Of a stretch of DNA of 20,207 nucleotides, positions 6,006-13,225 are shown piece after piece. The notes under the pieces are model-generated. The model ran no database searches. It was not told the origin of the DNA and saw nothing but the letters and a program-made list of their open reading frames with translations. The stretch covers positions 1 to 20,207 of IMG/VR virus record IMGVR_UViG_3300008448_000874; one strand, 5' to 3'. Both the position numbers and the translations under genes were made by a program. How positions within the stretch are numbered: position 1 is the stretch's first letter; the number at the start of each line of letters is the position of its first letter. Source of the DNA: a virus.

Positions 6006-7037
6006 ATGATAAATACAACACAAAGTCTAAATGACGAACAAAAAGTAGCGTTAGACAGAATAAACGCTACCGAGAAACTACACGAAAAACTGCCAACTAT
6101 GTTGGTAGCAGTATCAGCTCAAAAGGTAAATGAAACTGCCAATGAGCAACTAAAATCAAATCTAAGCAAATCTGGAACGCTAACAATGCGTAATTCCGAG
6201 GACAAAAAGAAAGTCGTGAAAACAAAAATGGCAGAAACGCTAACTTCTGAAAATGCTATCAAGCGACCTAATGGCGAGATGTATTACACTCGGACTTGGG
6301 GCGAACACTCGGACACCGAGGTTCTGAAAAAACTGCGTGGTATTAGTCAATACGCTTTACTTTATGGTGAGGCTGGTTGTGGTAAAACTGCTCTGGTTGA
6401 GGCTAGTTTCGGTGAGGAACTTTATACAATTCTAGGATCAGGCGATACCGAGGTTGGCGATTTAGTCGGTTCTTATGTCCAAACTCCAAGTGGAAACTTT
6501 GAGTGGATAGACGGACCTTTGGTAAAGTCAGCCGAAAATGGTGGCGTATTGCTAATTGACGAGGTTGGACTTATTGACCCGAAAGTTATGTCGGTTGTTT
6601 ATTCCCTGCTTGACGGAAGAAAAGAGCTTGTAATCACTTCTAACTTGGATAGGGGAACAATAAAAGCAAAAGAGGGGTTCTTTGTAGTTGGTGCTACTAA
6701 CCCTAATGCCCCCGGAGTTGTTTTATCAGAGGCATTACTCTCACGCTTTACAGCACAAGTGGAACTGACTACCGATTGGTCGCTTGCTAAGAAGTTAGGT
6801 GTCCCTGCGATTATCGCTACTGCTAGTCAGAACTTAGCCAAAAAGCGTATCTCTGGCGAAATCTCTTGGTCGCCACAAATGCGAGAAGTATTAGCGTTTA
6901 GAGATTTAGAGATCGCCTTTGGAACGAAATGGGCAGTAAGCAACCTAATCGCCATAGCACCTGAACTAGATAGACCTATTGTTGCCGAGGTTCTATCTAG
7001 GGTTTATGGCGAGGAAGTAAAAACTGCTAAAATCTAG
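6006..7037 (+). CDS. MoxR/CobS-like AAA+ ATPase
   Basis: 343 aa from ATG 6006, five nucleotides after GAGGA; a TTG at 5994 is in frame but lacks support. The AAA+ core follows a charged N-terminal segment (1-90). It has Walker A GEAGCGKT (121-128), Walker B LLIDEV (D185, E186), sensor-1 GATNPN (N232), and an SRF arginine-finger candidate (R247). The fold type is AAA_5/MoxR, as in CobS of aerobic cobaltochelatase and phage relatives. These ATPases remodel partner complexes together with VWA proteins, and the next gene encodes exactly such a partner. A role in cobalamin metabolism is not implied; remodelling or maturation of a phage or host complex is the safer inference. Confidence 0.9.
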   Translation: MINTTQSLNDEQKVALDRINATEKLHEKLPTMLVAVSAQKVNETANEQLKSNLSKSGTLTMRNSEDKKKVVKTKMAETLTSENAIKRPNGEMYYTRTWGEHSDTEVLKKLRGISQYALLYGEAGCGKTALVEASFGEELYTILGSGDTEVGDLVGSYVQTPSGNFEWIDGPLVKSAENGGVLLIDEVGLIDPKVMSVVYSLLDGRKELVITSNLDRGTIKAKEGFFVVGATNPNAPGVVLSEALLSRFTAQVELTTDWSLAKKLGVPAIIATASQNLAKKRISGEISWSPQMREVLAFRDLEIAFGTKWAVSNLIAIAPELDRPIVAEVLSRVYGEEVKTAKI

Positions 7038-7050
7038 GCTCTGTGTCCTG

Positions 7051-7108
7051 CCTAAGTTTTAGCTTAGGGGGTAGAAATCCTTTTTCTTGTTTTCAGATTT
7101 CTACCCCC
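7051..7108 (+). terminator. Double hairpin, probable terminator or attenuator
   Basis: The first stem is CCTAAG (7051-7056) / CTTAGG (7063-7068). The second is a perfect 13-bp stem, GGGGGTAGAAATC (7067-7079) / GATTTCTACCCCC (7096-7108), around a pyrimidine-rich loop. The two stems share two bases, so they partly compete. The placement between the ATPase and VWA genes, just before a new promoter, suggests partial termination. Confidence 0.65.
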
Positions 7109-7114
7109 GACAAC

Positions 7115-7143
7115 TTGACTAACTAAATAAACAAGACTAGATT
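7115..7143 (+). promoter_or_regulatory. Promoter for the VWA gene
   Basis: TTGACT (7115-7120), 17-nt spacer, TAGATT (7138-7143), followed by a GAAAGGAAAA ribosome site and ATG 7173. Confidence 0.7.
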
Positions 7144-7172
7144 TATAGATACGACAACTGAAAGGAAAATAA

Positions 7173-9041
7173 ATGTCGCACTTTGGTAAGAACGAACTTG
7201 GCGTAAAGAAAACTCCTAGTGAGTGGCTAAAAGTTGGTAAGTCTGTTGGTGAATTGGCTAACAAGTGGTCGGGTAGAACTGACCTAATTGCTTATGTAGG
7301 TGGCGAAATGAAAGCACCCGCACCTGCTCTATTTGACCCTGCTAGTGCCGAGATAGAAGTGAATAATGAAGTTTGCTTTGGCAGTTTGCCACCGACACTT
7401 ATTCCCGATTTGTCTGATCCTGAAAATCACTATGACTTTCCAAAAGGCGTAGGTGCTATTTTCCACGAGGCACTCCACGCTAAGTATTCTCGCTGGTCTA
7501 TGGAACTAGCAAGTAAAGAACTAAATGGTAAGCAATACAAAGCTCTCAACTTCTTAGAGGAAATCAGAATTGAGGCGTTTGGTTCTAGGGAAATGCCAAC
7601 TAACAAATACTTCTTATCTGCTTGTGCCTTGGAAATTGTCTTAGGTGATGATAAGGCAGAGGACAAATTAGGGTCTATTGCTTTATCTGGAACTCGCTAT
7701 GTAGCAAAAATGGCAACCCTAATTCTAGGTAGGGTAGATGTCGGTATCTTGGAACTTTCAGATGTTCCTGAATTGGCAAAACTAATTGAGGGCAAGTTGG
7801 GAACTGACCTTGTAGAGAACCTAAGAGAACTTTGGATAAAAGCATCTTTACACTCTGATCACGATAACGCTGAAAAACTTTATCCACTAGCTATTGAGTG
7901 GGACAGGTTAGTTTCCGAAAAGGAAAAAGAAAATGGCGAGGGTGGCACTTGTGGCTATCCGTCAGGCGAGGGCGATGACGAGGGCGAGGGCGAGAACGAG
8001 GGCGAGGGCGAGGACAAGGACAAGGGCGAGGGTAAAAGTAGCAGTAGAGAAAAAACTATTGAGGAAATCCTTGCCGAGATAGAAAAAGCAAAAGAGAACA
8101 CCGAACTAACTGCTATTGAGAAACTTAGTAAGCAACAAATAGATAAGTTTTGGAAAGATACAGGCAAAGCAAGGGCAGATAAGTCTGCCGAAAAAGCAGA
8201 ACACAAGAAGTCAAGTCAGCGTGTATTTGGCGAACCTGAAACTGATAAGGGTTCTGGCTCTAACTCTAAGTTGGTAGAAGTTAGAAAACCTACTGCTAGT
8301 GAAAGAGCTAGTGCTGTTCTAATCTCTAAACTTTGGGCAAAAGCAAAATACAGAAACAGAACTGAAACTAGGATCACTTCGGTAATGCCAAAAGGTCGCT
8401 TGCGTAGTCGGGCAGTTGTTCAGCGTGAGGCTCTGAAATCTAAGGGCGTATTTACTCCTGTGGAAACTTGGAAATACAAAACTCGCAAGCATACCGAAAC
8501 TCCTAACTTGTCTATCGGAATTATGGTAGATGTTTCAGGCTCTATGGGTTCTGCTATGAAACCTATGGCTACTACTGCTTGGGTTCTAAGTGAGGCTGGT
8601 AGGCGTATCCAAGCGAGAACTGCTATGGTCAATTTCGGTTCAGGCGTGTTTCCAACTCTCAAAGTCGGGCAACGCTTAGATGAAGTAAATGTCTATTCTG
8701 CTAATGACGGAACTGAAAAGTTTGATTTGGCGTTTCAGGCTCTAAACGGACAACTAGAACTGCTAGACGGAAAAAGTGCTAGGTTGCTAGTTGTTGTTTC
8801 TGACGCTTGCTATACTGCCGAGGAAATCAACGCCACTAAGCATTGGCTCTCTCGGTGTATGAAATCTGGCGTAGGTGTTCTATGGATCACTTACGAGGGG
8901 GGACATTATGTAAAAGCTGTTTCTGCTGGAACTGATACCAAGATAGTCAAGGTCGGAAACTCCATAACCGAAGTTGCCGAGATAATCGGGAAACTAGGGG
9001 CAGAGGCTCTTACAAGTGCTAATGCGAAACAGGGTAGATAA
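7173..9041 (+). CDS. CobT-like VWA-domain protein with HExxH motif
   Basis: 622 aa. Residues about 90-135 contain IFHEALH (H98, E99, H102) followed by LEEIRIE (E130/E134), a metalloprotease-like zinc site also seen in degenerate form in CobT-type proteins. Residues about 265-300 are an acidic Gly/Glu-rich linker, and 300-350 is charged and helical. The C-terminal VWA domain has an intact MIDAS: D453-x-S455-x-S457, T514 and D544. VWA proteins of this kind pair with MoxR/CobS ATPases, and the ATPase lies immediately upstream. The likely role is metal-dependent partner binding, with possible proteolysis by the N-terminal domain. It has its own promoter. The GC-rich GAGGGCGAG repeats at 7960-8030 encode the linker. 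Confidence 0.88.
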   Translation: MSHFGKNELGVKKTPSEWLKVGKSVGELANKWSGRTDLIAYVGGEMKAPAPALFDPASAEIEVNNEVCFGSLPPTLIPDLSDPENHYDFPKGVGAIFHEALHAKYSRWSMELASKELNGKQYKALNFLEEIRIEAFGSREMPTNKYFLSACALEIVLGDDKAEDKLGSIALSGTRYVAKMATLILGRVDVGILELSDVPELAKLIEGKLGTDLVENLRELWIKASLHSDHDNAEKLYPLAIEWDRLVSEKEKENGEGGTCGYPSGEGDDEGEGENEGEGEDKDKGEGKSSSREKTIEEILAEIEKAKENTELTAIEKLSKQQIDKFWKDTGKARADKSAEKAEHKKSSQRVFGEPETDKGSGSNSKLVEVRKPTASERASAVLISKLWAKAKYRNRTETRITSVMPKGRLRSRAVVQREALKSKGVFTPVETWKYKTRKHTETPNLSIGIMVDVSGSMGSAMKPMATTAWVLSEAGRRIQARTAMVNFGSGVFPTLKVGQRLDEVNVYSANDGTEKFDLAFQALNGQLELLDGKSARLLVVVSDACYTAEEINATKHWLSRCMKSGVGVLWITYEGGHYVKAVSAGTDTKIVKVGNSITEVAEIIGKLGAEALTSANAKQGR

Positions 9042-9044
9042 AAC

Positions 9045-9072
9045 TTGACTTGTTCAGGAAAATCTATACCAT
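9045..9072 (+). promoter_or_regulatory. Promoter for 9104 operon
   Basis: TTGACT (9045-9050), 16-nt spacer, TACCAT (9067-9072); the ribosome site GAAAGGAAAA precedes ATG 9104. Confidence 0.5.
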
Positions 9073-9103
9073 AGAAGTATCACCATTACGAAAGGAAAAC
9101 TAA

Positions 9104-9433
9104 ATGAGTGAAAACTGCCAAGACCCGAACCACGATCACGAAAAGGGGCAAGACCTAATGGAAGTAATTGCCGAGCTGGAAACGACAGAGGAAATTGCTG
9201 GACTTGCTATCCAAATCTTCTGTGCTATGGCTACTACTGCTGTAAATCTGGAAATGCCTAATCCGTTCTTTCACCGAGCATTTGAGCCTTACAAAGCATT
9301 AGCAGAGAAGTTAGGTATTCAGGAAATTACTGATCTAGTAATTACAACTGAAATGGAACACACATCAGCAATAGAGCTAATGGCTTCTCAACTTAGACAC
9401 CCTGCTTTCAGAAAAAAGAGGGGTAAGAAGTAA
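9104..9433 (+). CDS. Hypothetical helical protein, 109 aa
   Basis: The N-terminus has a possible metal-binding NCQDPNHDHEKG segment, followed by three to four helices (MEVIAELETTEEIAGLAIQI, AFEPYKALAEKLG, SAIELMASQLRHP) and a basic tail (FRKKRGKK). The sequence is not recognised. The stop overlaps the next ATG by one base (TAATG), so expression is coupled to the Api92-like gene. Confidence 0.7.
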   Translation: MSENCQDPNHDHEKGQDLMEVIAELETTEEIAGLAIQIFCAMATTAVNLEMPNPFFHRAFEPYKALAEKLGIQEITDLVITTEMEHTSAIELMASQLRHPAFRKKRGKK

Positions 9434-10236
9434 TGCCAAATTGGGTCTATAACAAAGTAGAGATTTCTGGCTCTAAAACCGATTTGTTGGAGTTTGCTAA
9501 CAAAGCTAAACAGCAACACGAAACAAATTATTTATCTGATACTTGGATAAAGAACGCTGACGGAAACAATGTAAAGAACGAGGACAGGAAAAACGAAAAG
9601 AACATAAGCGAACCTTGTGATCTGTCTTTCTGGAACTTTGTATCGCCTAAGCAAGAACTACTAGATACTAACGAGTATTGGGGTAGAGAGGACTTTCCCG
9701 AAGGTTGTTGGTATCAGTGGAACATAGATAATTGGGGAGTGAAGTGGGACACATCAGGATCAAGCTTAGAAACTATCTTAGACAAGTTAGGCGAAACCGA
9801 CACGATAATCTATCGCTACGATACAGCTTGGAGTATTCCCTATCCTGCTATGGAGGCTATGGTAGAGCAACACCCGAACTTAGAGTTTCAGTTTTATTGC
9901 GAGGAGGAACAAGGTTGGGGGGCAGAGTTTCTTGGCGTAGAGGGGGAACTCAATGAAACTAGATCTTGGGAAATACCGAGTTGCCACGCTGACTATGTTG
10001 CTAATGGTAGTGAGGATAGTTGTATTTGTGCCAATGATGATGACGAGGAAAGTTGGTATTCTGACTGCCCTAAACCTGTTCAGCCTTACAAGGTTGTAAT
10101 CAGAACCGATTACTCGGTTATGGCTAGTGATCCTGCGAAAGCTTATGAGAGCATTACAGAGAACCTAGAAGTATCAGATAATACTTTCATAGAAGTATTT
10201 GACGAAACAGGAAATAAGGTTTATCCTGTGTTATAG
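9433..10236 (+). CDS. Api92/DUF1281-like protein (YubB ferredoxin-fold)
   Basis: 267 aa beginning MPNWVYNKVEISG, the hallmark start of this phage and plasmid family. Further family features are FWNFVSPKQEL (about 67-77), NWGVKWD (about 100-106), and a YDTAWSIPYPAMEAM...HPNLEFQF block followed by EEQGWGAEFLG. The family has a ferredoxin-like fold and no established biochemical function. A C-terminal extension (about 215-267), rich in Asp/Glu then beta-like, is probably an extra domain. It is translationally coupled to the upstream gene, and three tandem hairpins follow the stop. Confidence 0.8.
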   Translation: MPNWVYNKVEISGSKTDLLEFANKAKQQHETNYLSDTWIKNADGNNVKNEDRKNEKNISEPCDLSFWNFVSPKQELLDTNEYWGREDFPEGCWYQWNIDNWGVKWDTSGSSLETILDKLGETDTIIYRYDTAWSIPYPAMEAMVEQHPNLEFQFYCEEEQGWGAEFLGVEGELNETRSWEIPSCHADYVANGSEDSCICANDDDEESWYSDCPKPVQPYKVVIRTDYSVMASDPAKAYESITENLEVSDNTFIEVFDETGNKVYPVL

Positions 10237-10246
10237 AAATAAACTT

Positions 10247-10370
10247 CGGTAAGCTTTTTTCCTGCTTGTTGTGCTTACCGATAATGTGGATAGATGTTTC
10301 ACAACTTCCTTTCTGCTATCCACAACCGAGGGCTAGGCGATTATTTTTCCCCCTGTTTCTAATCGCCTAG
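10247..10370 (+). other. Three tandem hairpins with pyrimidine-rich loops
   Basis: Hairpin 1: CGGTAAGC (10247-10254) / GCTTACCG (10273-10280). Hairpin 2: GTGGATAG (10286-10293) / CTATCCAC (10316-10323). Hairpin 3: CTAGGCGATT (10333-10342) / AATCGCCTAG (10361-10370). All stems are perfect and of unrelated sequence, and each loop of 18-22 nt is C/T-rich. Loop 2 contains TTCCTTTC (10306-10313), the exact complement of the Shine-Dalgarno word GAAAGGAA used here. This fills the gap between the Api92-like gene and the XRE gene. It could act as terminator, RNA stabiliser, or anti-Shine-Dalgarno-like decoy. Confidence 0.8.
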
Positions 10371-10416
10371 CTCTCACCAGAAAAGAAGTTAGTAAATGAC
10401 GAAAGGAAAGTGTCTA

Positions 10417-10701
10417 GTGTTATTTAGAACAGCGTTATCTTGGGTGATCTCTGAATACCGGAAAGAAACAAGATACACTCTTAGGCAGATGATCAACAAT
10501 ACCAAAGCCGTAATCTCTCACAACTACCTATGGGAAGTAGAGCAGGGCAAGAAACAGCCTAGTAGTGAATTGTTAGAGGAAATTGCTAAGGCTATGGGAA
10601 TGAACACAGCCGAGCTTGTTATCAAAGTTGGTATTTGTATGGCAGGTGGAGTTCCAGATTATCCACCGAAAGAGCTTGACGAAACTTTGGTAAATCTATA
10701 A
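10417..10701 (+). CDS. XRE-family (ClgR-like) regulator
   Basis: 94 aa from GTG 10417, chosen because a GAAAGGAAAG ribosome site (10401-10410) sits six nucleotides before it. ATG 10396 is in frame but would put that site inside the gene. The helix-turn-helix covers about residues 20-60: TLRQMINNTKAVISHNYLWE then VEQGKKQPSSELLEEIAKAMGM. The wording YLxEVEQGKKxPSSELL is close to actinobacterial ClgR-type regulators of Clp protease genes. The likely role is sequence-specific DNA binding controlling phage or host promoters. The target is unknown, and ClgR orthology is not claimed. Confidence 0.75.
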   Translation: MLFRTALSWVISEYRKETRYTLRQMINNTKAVISHNYLWEVEQGKKQPSSELLEEIAKAMGMNTAELVIKVGICMAGGVPDYPPKELDETLVNL

Positions 10702-10732
10702 ACTTTTACTATCCAAACGAAAGGAAAATAAA

Positions 10733-11152
10733 ATGGATAACAACACAGAGCCACAGGCAACCGAATTAGAGATCACTAATCTTTGTTCTTGTGAAGTAGA
10801 GAACGAGGAAACAGGCGAGAGTGAGTTTAGTAGTGAGTGTTTTGGTTGCTTTGATGATGATAAGCAATACTTCCAAGACGAGTTCTTAGAGCCATACTTA
10901 CTTCATAAAGGTTGGACAGAGGAAACCCTGATCCGAGTTTATGGTGAGAGTGTGGGTTGGACAGGCAGTAATGGTTGGACAGATACAAAGGCAAAAGACT
11001 TGCTAGACGCTTTATCCATAAATGGCGATTACACGCTACGGATAAGTATTACGCCTGAAAAGGAAATGGTAATTACACGATCTAGCCACGATGAATACCG
11101 AGCTACATTTAGATTTGATTTATCGCCAGAGCAGGAGTATTCTGACGAGTAA
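10733..11152 (+). CDS. Acidic hypothetical protein, 139 aa
   Basis: ATG 10733 follows GAAAGGAAAATAAA. The protein is very acidic. Early Cys residues (CSCEVEN...CFGCFDDD) could bind zinc, and a middle segment (EPYLLHKGWTEETLIRVYGESVGWTGSNGWTD) and a beta-rich end (TLRISITPEKEMVITR) follow. The combination of acidic surface and zinc-like Cys pairs resembles small phage host-takeover proteins, but no family is recognised. Confidence 0.72.
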   Translation: MDNNTEPQATELEITNLCSCEVENEETGESEFSSECFGCFDDDKQYFQDEFLEPYLLHKGWTEETLIRVYGESVGWTGSNGWTDTKAKDLLDALSINGDYTLRISITPEKEMVITRSSHDEYRATFRFDLSPEQEYSDE

Positions 11153-11157
11153 TAGAC

Positions 11158-11270
11158 TTTCACTAAGCAGAACCCGAAACCGAGAAATCGGTGGAGAACC
11201 AAGATGTCCGTTCATAGAACCGACTAGTATGGTGGGTTCGGGGGATCGCTACCCTGAAAACTTAGTGAAA
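11158..11270 (+). ncRNA. Candidate branched structured RNA
   Basis: A perfect 10-bp closing stem, TTTCACTAAG (11158-11167) / CTTAGTGAAA (11261-11270), encloses nested helices. These are GAACCC (11170-11175) / GGGTTC (11234-11239), and ACCGA-GAAA-TCGGT (11179-11192) with a GNRA tetraloop; possible short ACC/GGT pairing at 11218-11233 adds a branch. It begins six nucleotides after a stop codon. No tRNA, known riboswitch or ribozyme core was recognised. It could be a 5' leader element, a processed small RNA, or an RNA antitoxin-like element for the tiny membrane peptide at 11350. Confidence 0.5.
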
Positions 11271-11349
11271 TCCGACCGGAGTATGTCGCTAAACTGCCCT
11301 TGTTCCTTAGCAAGAAAAAACTAAGCACCGATGATACTAAGGTGTAAAA

Positions 11350-11430
11350 ATGGAGGTATCCGTATTGGAGTTGATCGCAATACTATCCAGCTTTTTTGTA
11401 AGTTTAGTTGCTACAAAAAGAACTTGCTAA
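11350..11430 (+). CDS. Tiny single-pass membrane peptide, 26 aa
   Basis: Starts at ATG 11350 with AAGGTG (11339-11344) at good spacing. The peptide is MEVSVLELIAILSS followed by FFVSLVATKRTC: a hydrophobic helix of about 17 residues with a basic tail. That composition matches type I toxins, small holin-like or regulatory membrane peptides. It lies between a structured RNA candidate and ssb. An imperfect hairpin (CTTTTTTGTA 11391-11400 / TACAAAAAG 11412-11420) overlaps its 3' half. Coding status is inferred from ribosome site and composition only. Confidence 0.4.
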   Translation: MEVSVLELIAILSSFFVSLVATKRTC

Positions 11431-11433
11431 ACC

Positions 11434-11456
11434 TGAGTAAGTTGATAAACTGCTCA
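11434..11456 (+). other. Constant-loop stem-loop element, copy F
   Basis: TGAGT...GCTCA with the loop AAGTTGATAAACT, a divergent member of the family described at 11945. It lies between the tiny peptide and the ssb ribosome site. Confidence 0.45.
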
Positions 11457-11483
11457 CCTAACAACAAAAAGAAAAGGAATAAA

Positions 11484-11918
11484 ATGTCTGCTAATGAAAA
11501 CTCAACAATAACTATTCAGGGACTAGTTGCTACAACACCTAGGCACATAATAACTAGGGAAGATTTAGCGATCACTAGTTTCCGTTTAGCAAGCCACACT
11601 AAGATTTGGGACAGACACTCTGCTCGCTGGATTACAAAAGATACTAATTGGTTCACCATTACTGCCTTTGGACAACTTGCTATAAACGCCAATACATCTA
11701 TCGCCAAAGGGGACAGAGTTGTTGTGTCGGGGGTTCTAAGAGTTAGAGATTGGGACAATGGCGAGCGGGCTGGGACTTCGGTGGAAGTAGAAGCTTCATC
11801 TATCGGACACGATTTAGTTTGGGGAACTAGCACCTTTGTTAGAGTTTCTTACAACGAGGATAACGAGGGCAACCCTGATGATGAAAAAATGGATCTCACA
11901 TCAGAGGTATTGGACTAA
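11484..11918 (+). CDS. ssb: Single-stranded DNA-binding protein, SSB2-like
   Basis: 144 aa from ATG 11484 behind GAAAAGGAAT; the frame is open upstream but lacks a better start. The OB-fold is recognisable throughout: STITIQGLVATTP at the N-terminus, TSFRLASHTKIWDRHSARW, TNWFTITAFGQLA, KGDRVVVSGVLRVRDW, and SVEVEASSIGHDLVWGTSTFVR. The GHDL...GTSTFVR ending is characteristic of the secondary actinobacterial SSB type. The tail is short and acidic (MDLTSEVLD) and lacks the canonical DDDIPF end, so it may not recruit the usual SSB partners. It binds ssDNA during phage replication or recombination. Confidence 0.88.
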   Translation: MSANENSTITIQGLVATTPRHIITREDLAITSFRLASHTKIWDRHSARWITKDTNWFTITAFGQLAINANTSIAKGDRVVVSGVLRVRDWDNGERAGTSVEVEASSIGHDLVWGTSTFVRVSYNEDNEGNPDDEKMDLTSEVLD

Positions 11919-11944
11919 GCCACTCCTGAAAAACGGAAAACACC

Positions 11945-11967
11945 TAAGCAAGTGTCTAAACTGCTTA
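11945..11967 (+). other. Constant-loop stem-loop element, copy A
   Basis: TAAGCA (11945-11950) / TGCTTA (11962-11967) with the loop AGTGTCTAAAC, preceded by ACACC and followed by a T-rich stretch. Related copies are at 12620, 14629, 18253, 19033 and 11434. Confidence 0.7.
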
Positions 11968-11984
11968 TCAGCTTTATTTGCGAC

Positions 11985-12040
11985 TTGCCAATAAAAAAGT
12001 TGCGAAATGTCGGTGAGTTGCTATAAACTGACTTGGCAAT
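11985..12040 (+). promoter_or_regulatory. Promoter flanked by inverted repeat
   Basis: TTGCGA (12000-12005), 16-nt spacer, TATAAA (12022-12027). An inverted repeat, TTGCCAA / TTGGCAA (ends at 11985-11991 and 12034-12040), brackets the promoter and could be a paired operator. Confidence 0.5.
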
Positions 12041-12072
12041 AACAAAAAACCCTAGTGAAAGGAAAACTAAAA

Positions 12073-12588
12073 ATGGGTATGGATGTTTATGGCAAGAACC
12101 CTAAAAACGAAGTTGGCACTTATTTCAGGCGTAATGTCTGGGGCTGGCGGCCACTCTGGGACTACTGCGAGCAGATGTATAACGACCTAGTTGGTGAAGT
12201 ATCTGGACATTACAACGATGGCGATGGACTAGACGATAAAGGCAGTTTAGAACTTGCTAATCGCATAAAAACCGATCTGGAAAATGGCAGGGCTAACGAG
12301 TTTATTGTTCAGAGAAACAAAGCTCTATCAGAACTGCCAAGAGAAACCTGCGAAATCTGTAAAGGTTCTGGAATTAGAACAGACAGGGTTGGCGTGGAAA
12401 ATGGTATGCCTGACCGAGAACTGCCACAAGAGCAAGCAATTATTCTAGGCAGAATAAAGGGCTGGTGTAATAGCTGTAATGCCGAGGGAACAAAGGACAA
12501 CTTCGCTACTTGGTATTCCCTAGACCTTGATGATCTAAAAGAGTTTGCCGAGTTTCTGGAAAACTCTGGTGGATTTGAAATTTGCTAA
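12073..12588 (+). CDS. Phage conserved protein with DnaJ-like zinc knuckles
   Basis: About 171 aa from ATG 12073 behind GAAAGGAAAA. It starts MGMDVYGKNPKNEVGTYFRRNVWGW, a start I associate with a conserved phage and bacterial family of unknown function. A zinc site follows: CEICKGSGIR and GWCNSCNAEGT (CxxCxGxG style). The C-terminus is WYSLDLDDLKEFAEFLENSGGFEIC. The Cys knuckles suggest protein or nucleic-acid binding, not enzymatic activity. Confidence 0.75.
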   Translation: MGMDVYGKNPKNEVGTYFRRNVWGWRPLWDYCEQMYNDLVGEVSGHYNDGDGLDDKGSLELANRIKTDLENGRANEFIVQRNKALSELPRETCEICKGSGIRTDRVGVENGMPDRELPQEQAIILGRIKGWCNSCNAEGTKDNFATWYSLDLDDLKEFAEFLENSGGFEIC

Positions 12589-12619
12589 ATAAGGCGAACC
12601 TGCCTAATAGCAAAACACC

Positions 12620-12642
12620 TAAGCAAGTGTATAAACTGCTTA
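12620..12642 (+). other. Constant-loop stem-loop element, copy B
   Basis: TAAGCA (12620-12625) / TGCTTA (12637-12642) with loop AGTGTATAAAC, followed by CTTTCTTTAT. It lies in the gap after 12588. Confidence 0.7.
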
Positions 12643-12698
12643 CTTTCTTTATCCAAGTGTGCTATCTTGGAAACATCAAAACCGAACAGGAAACGGAA

Positions 12699-13046
12699 AT
12701 GGAAAATAAAAAACTACAACTAGCACTTATCTCAACTGACCCTGATACTGCCGAACAAGCGTTAGAACTTGCTAACGAGTTTAGCCAGACACTAGCCAAA
12801 GCTAATCCAAATAACTCTTTTACCAAGTATGCTGACCAGATGTTTATTACTGCTGACCTGATCCGAACTTGGAACAAGCGTTATGAAAGTTTGGCAGTAG
12901 AGATTATGAACCTTACGGACACTAACTCTTTATTTACAGCAGTAGATAGAAAACACACAGCAGACATAAATAGACTTGCTTATTCCGTAGTTCTTGCTAG
13001 GCTAGTAAAGCTTGCCGGTATTGCCGAGATGATTACAGGAGAATAA
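12699..13046 (+). CDS. Helical hypothetical protein, 115 aa
   Basis: ATG 12699 follows AGGAAACGGA; longer in-frame extensions lack a ribosome site and run through the stem-loop at 12620. The protein is nearly all helical (DTAEQALELANEFSQTLAKA, YADQMFITADLIRTWNKRYESLAVEIM, INRLAYSVVLARLVKLAGIAEMI), with no motif recognised. It is followed two bases after its stop by a 58-aa zinc-ribbon gene, so the two are probably co-translated. Confidence 0.7.
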   Translation: MENKKLQLALISTDPDTAEQALELANEFSQTLAKANPNNSFTKYADQMFITADLIRTWNKRYESLAVEIMNLTDTNSLFTAVDRKHTADINRLAYSVVLARLVKLAGIAEMITGE

Positions 13047-13048
13047 AA

Positions 13049-13225
13049 ATGACTACTTGTGCTGTATGTAAAAAAATTGTGTCTATGTATGACCTAACTA
13101 AGTATGTCTATCGCTACTCAATTACCAATGTGCCACCAAAAATCTATGCTGTATGTAAAAGCTGTAATTGGCTAGATGTTCCAGAAACTAACGCCACCGA
13201 ACATAGAGAATTGGAACTTGTCTAA
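13049..13225 (+). CDS. Small zinc-ribbon protein, 58 aa
   Basis: ATG 13049 lies behind AGGAGA (13037-13042). It contains TCAVCKK (C4, C7) and VCKSCN (C36, C39), a classic two-knuckle zinc ribbon spaced about 28 residues apart. The stop overlaps the next ATG by one base (TAATG at 13223-13227), so the trio 12699/13049/13225 is coupled. Such small ribbons in phages often bind host RNA polymerase or nucleases, but nothing here decides this. Confidence 0.7.
   Translation: MTTCAVCKKIVSMYDLTKYVYRYSITNVPPKIYAVCKSCNWLDVPETNATEHRELELV

Noticed and set aside
7955-8206. - strand Ser/Pro-rich frame opposite the VWA linker
   Set aside because: It is the antisense of the GAG/GGC linker repeats and lacks a ribosome site.
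11158-11270. tRNA or tmRNA reading of the folded region
   Set aside because: No acceptor-anticodon-T-loop order; the GGTTCG run is not in a T-arm context.
11091-11324. + strand 77-codon frame overlapping the structured RNA
   Set aside because: No ribosome site, atypical composition, and strong nested stems explain the sequence better.
12007-12042. 11-codon frame from ATG 12007
   Set aside because: It lies inside the promoter spacer and lacks a ribosome site.
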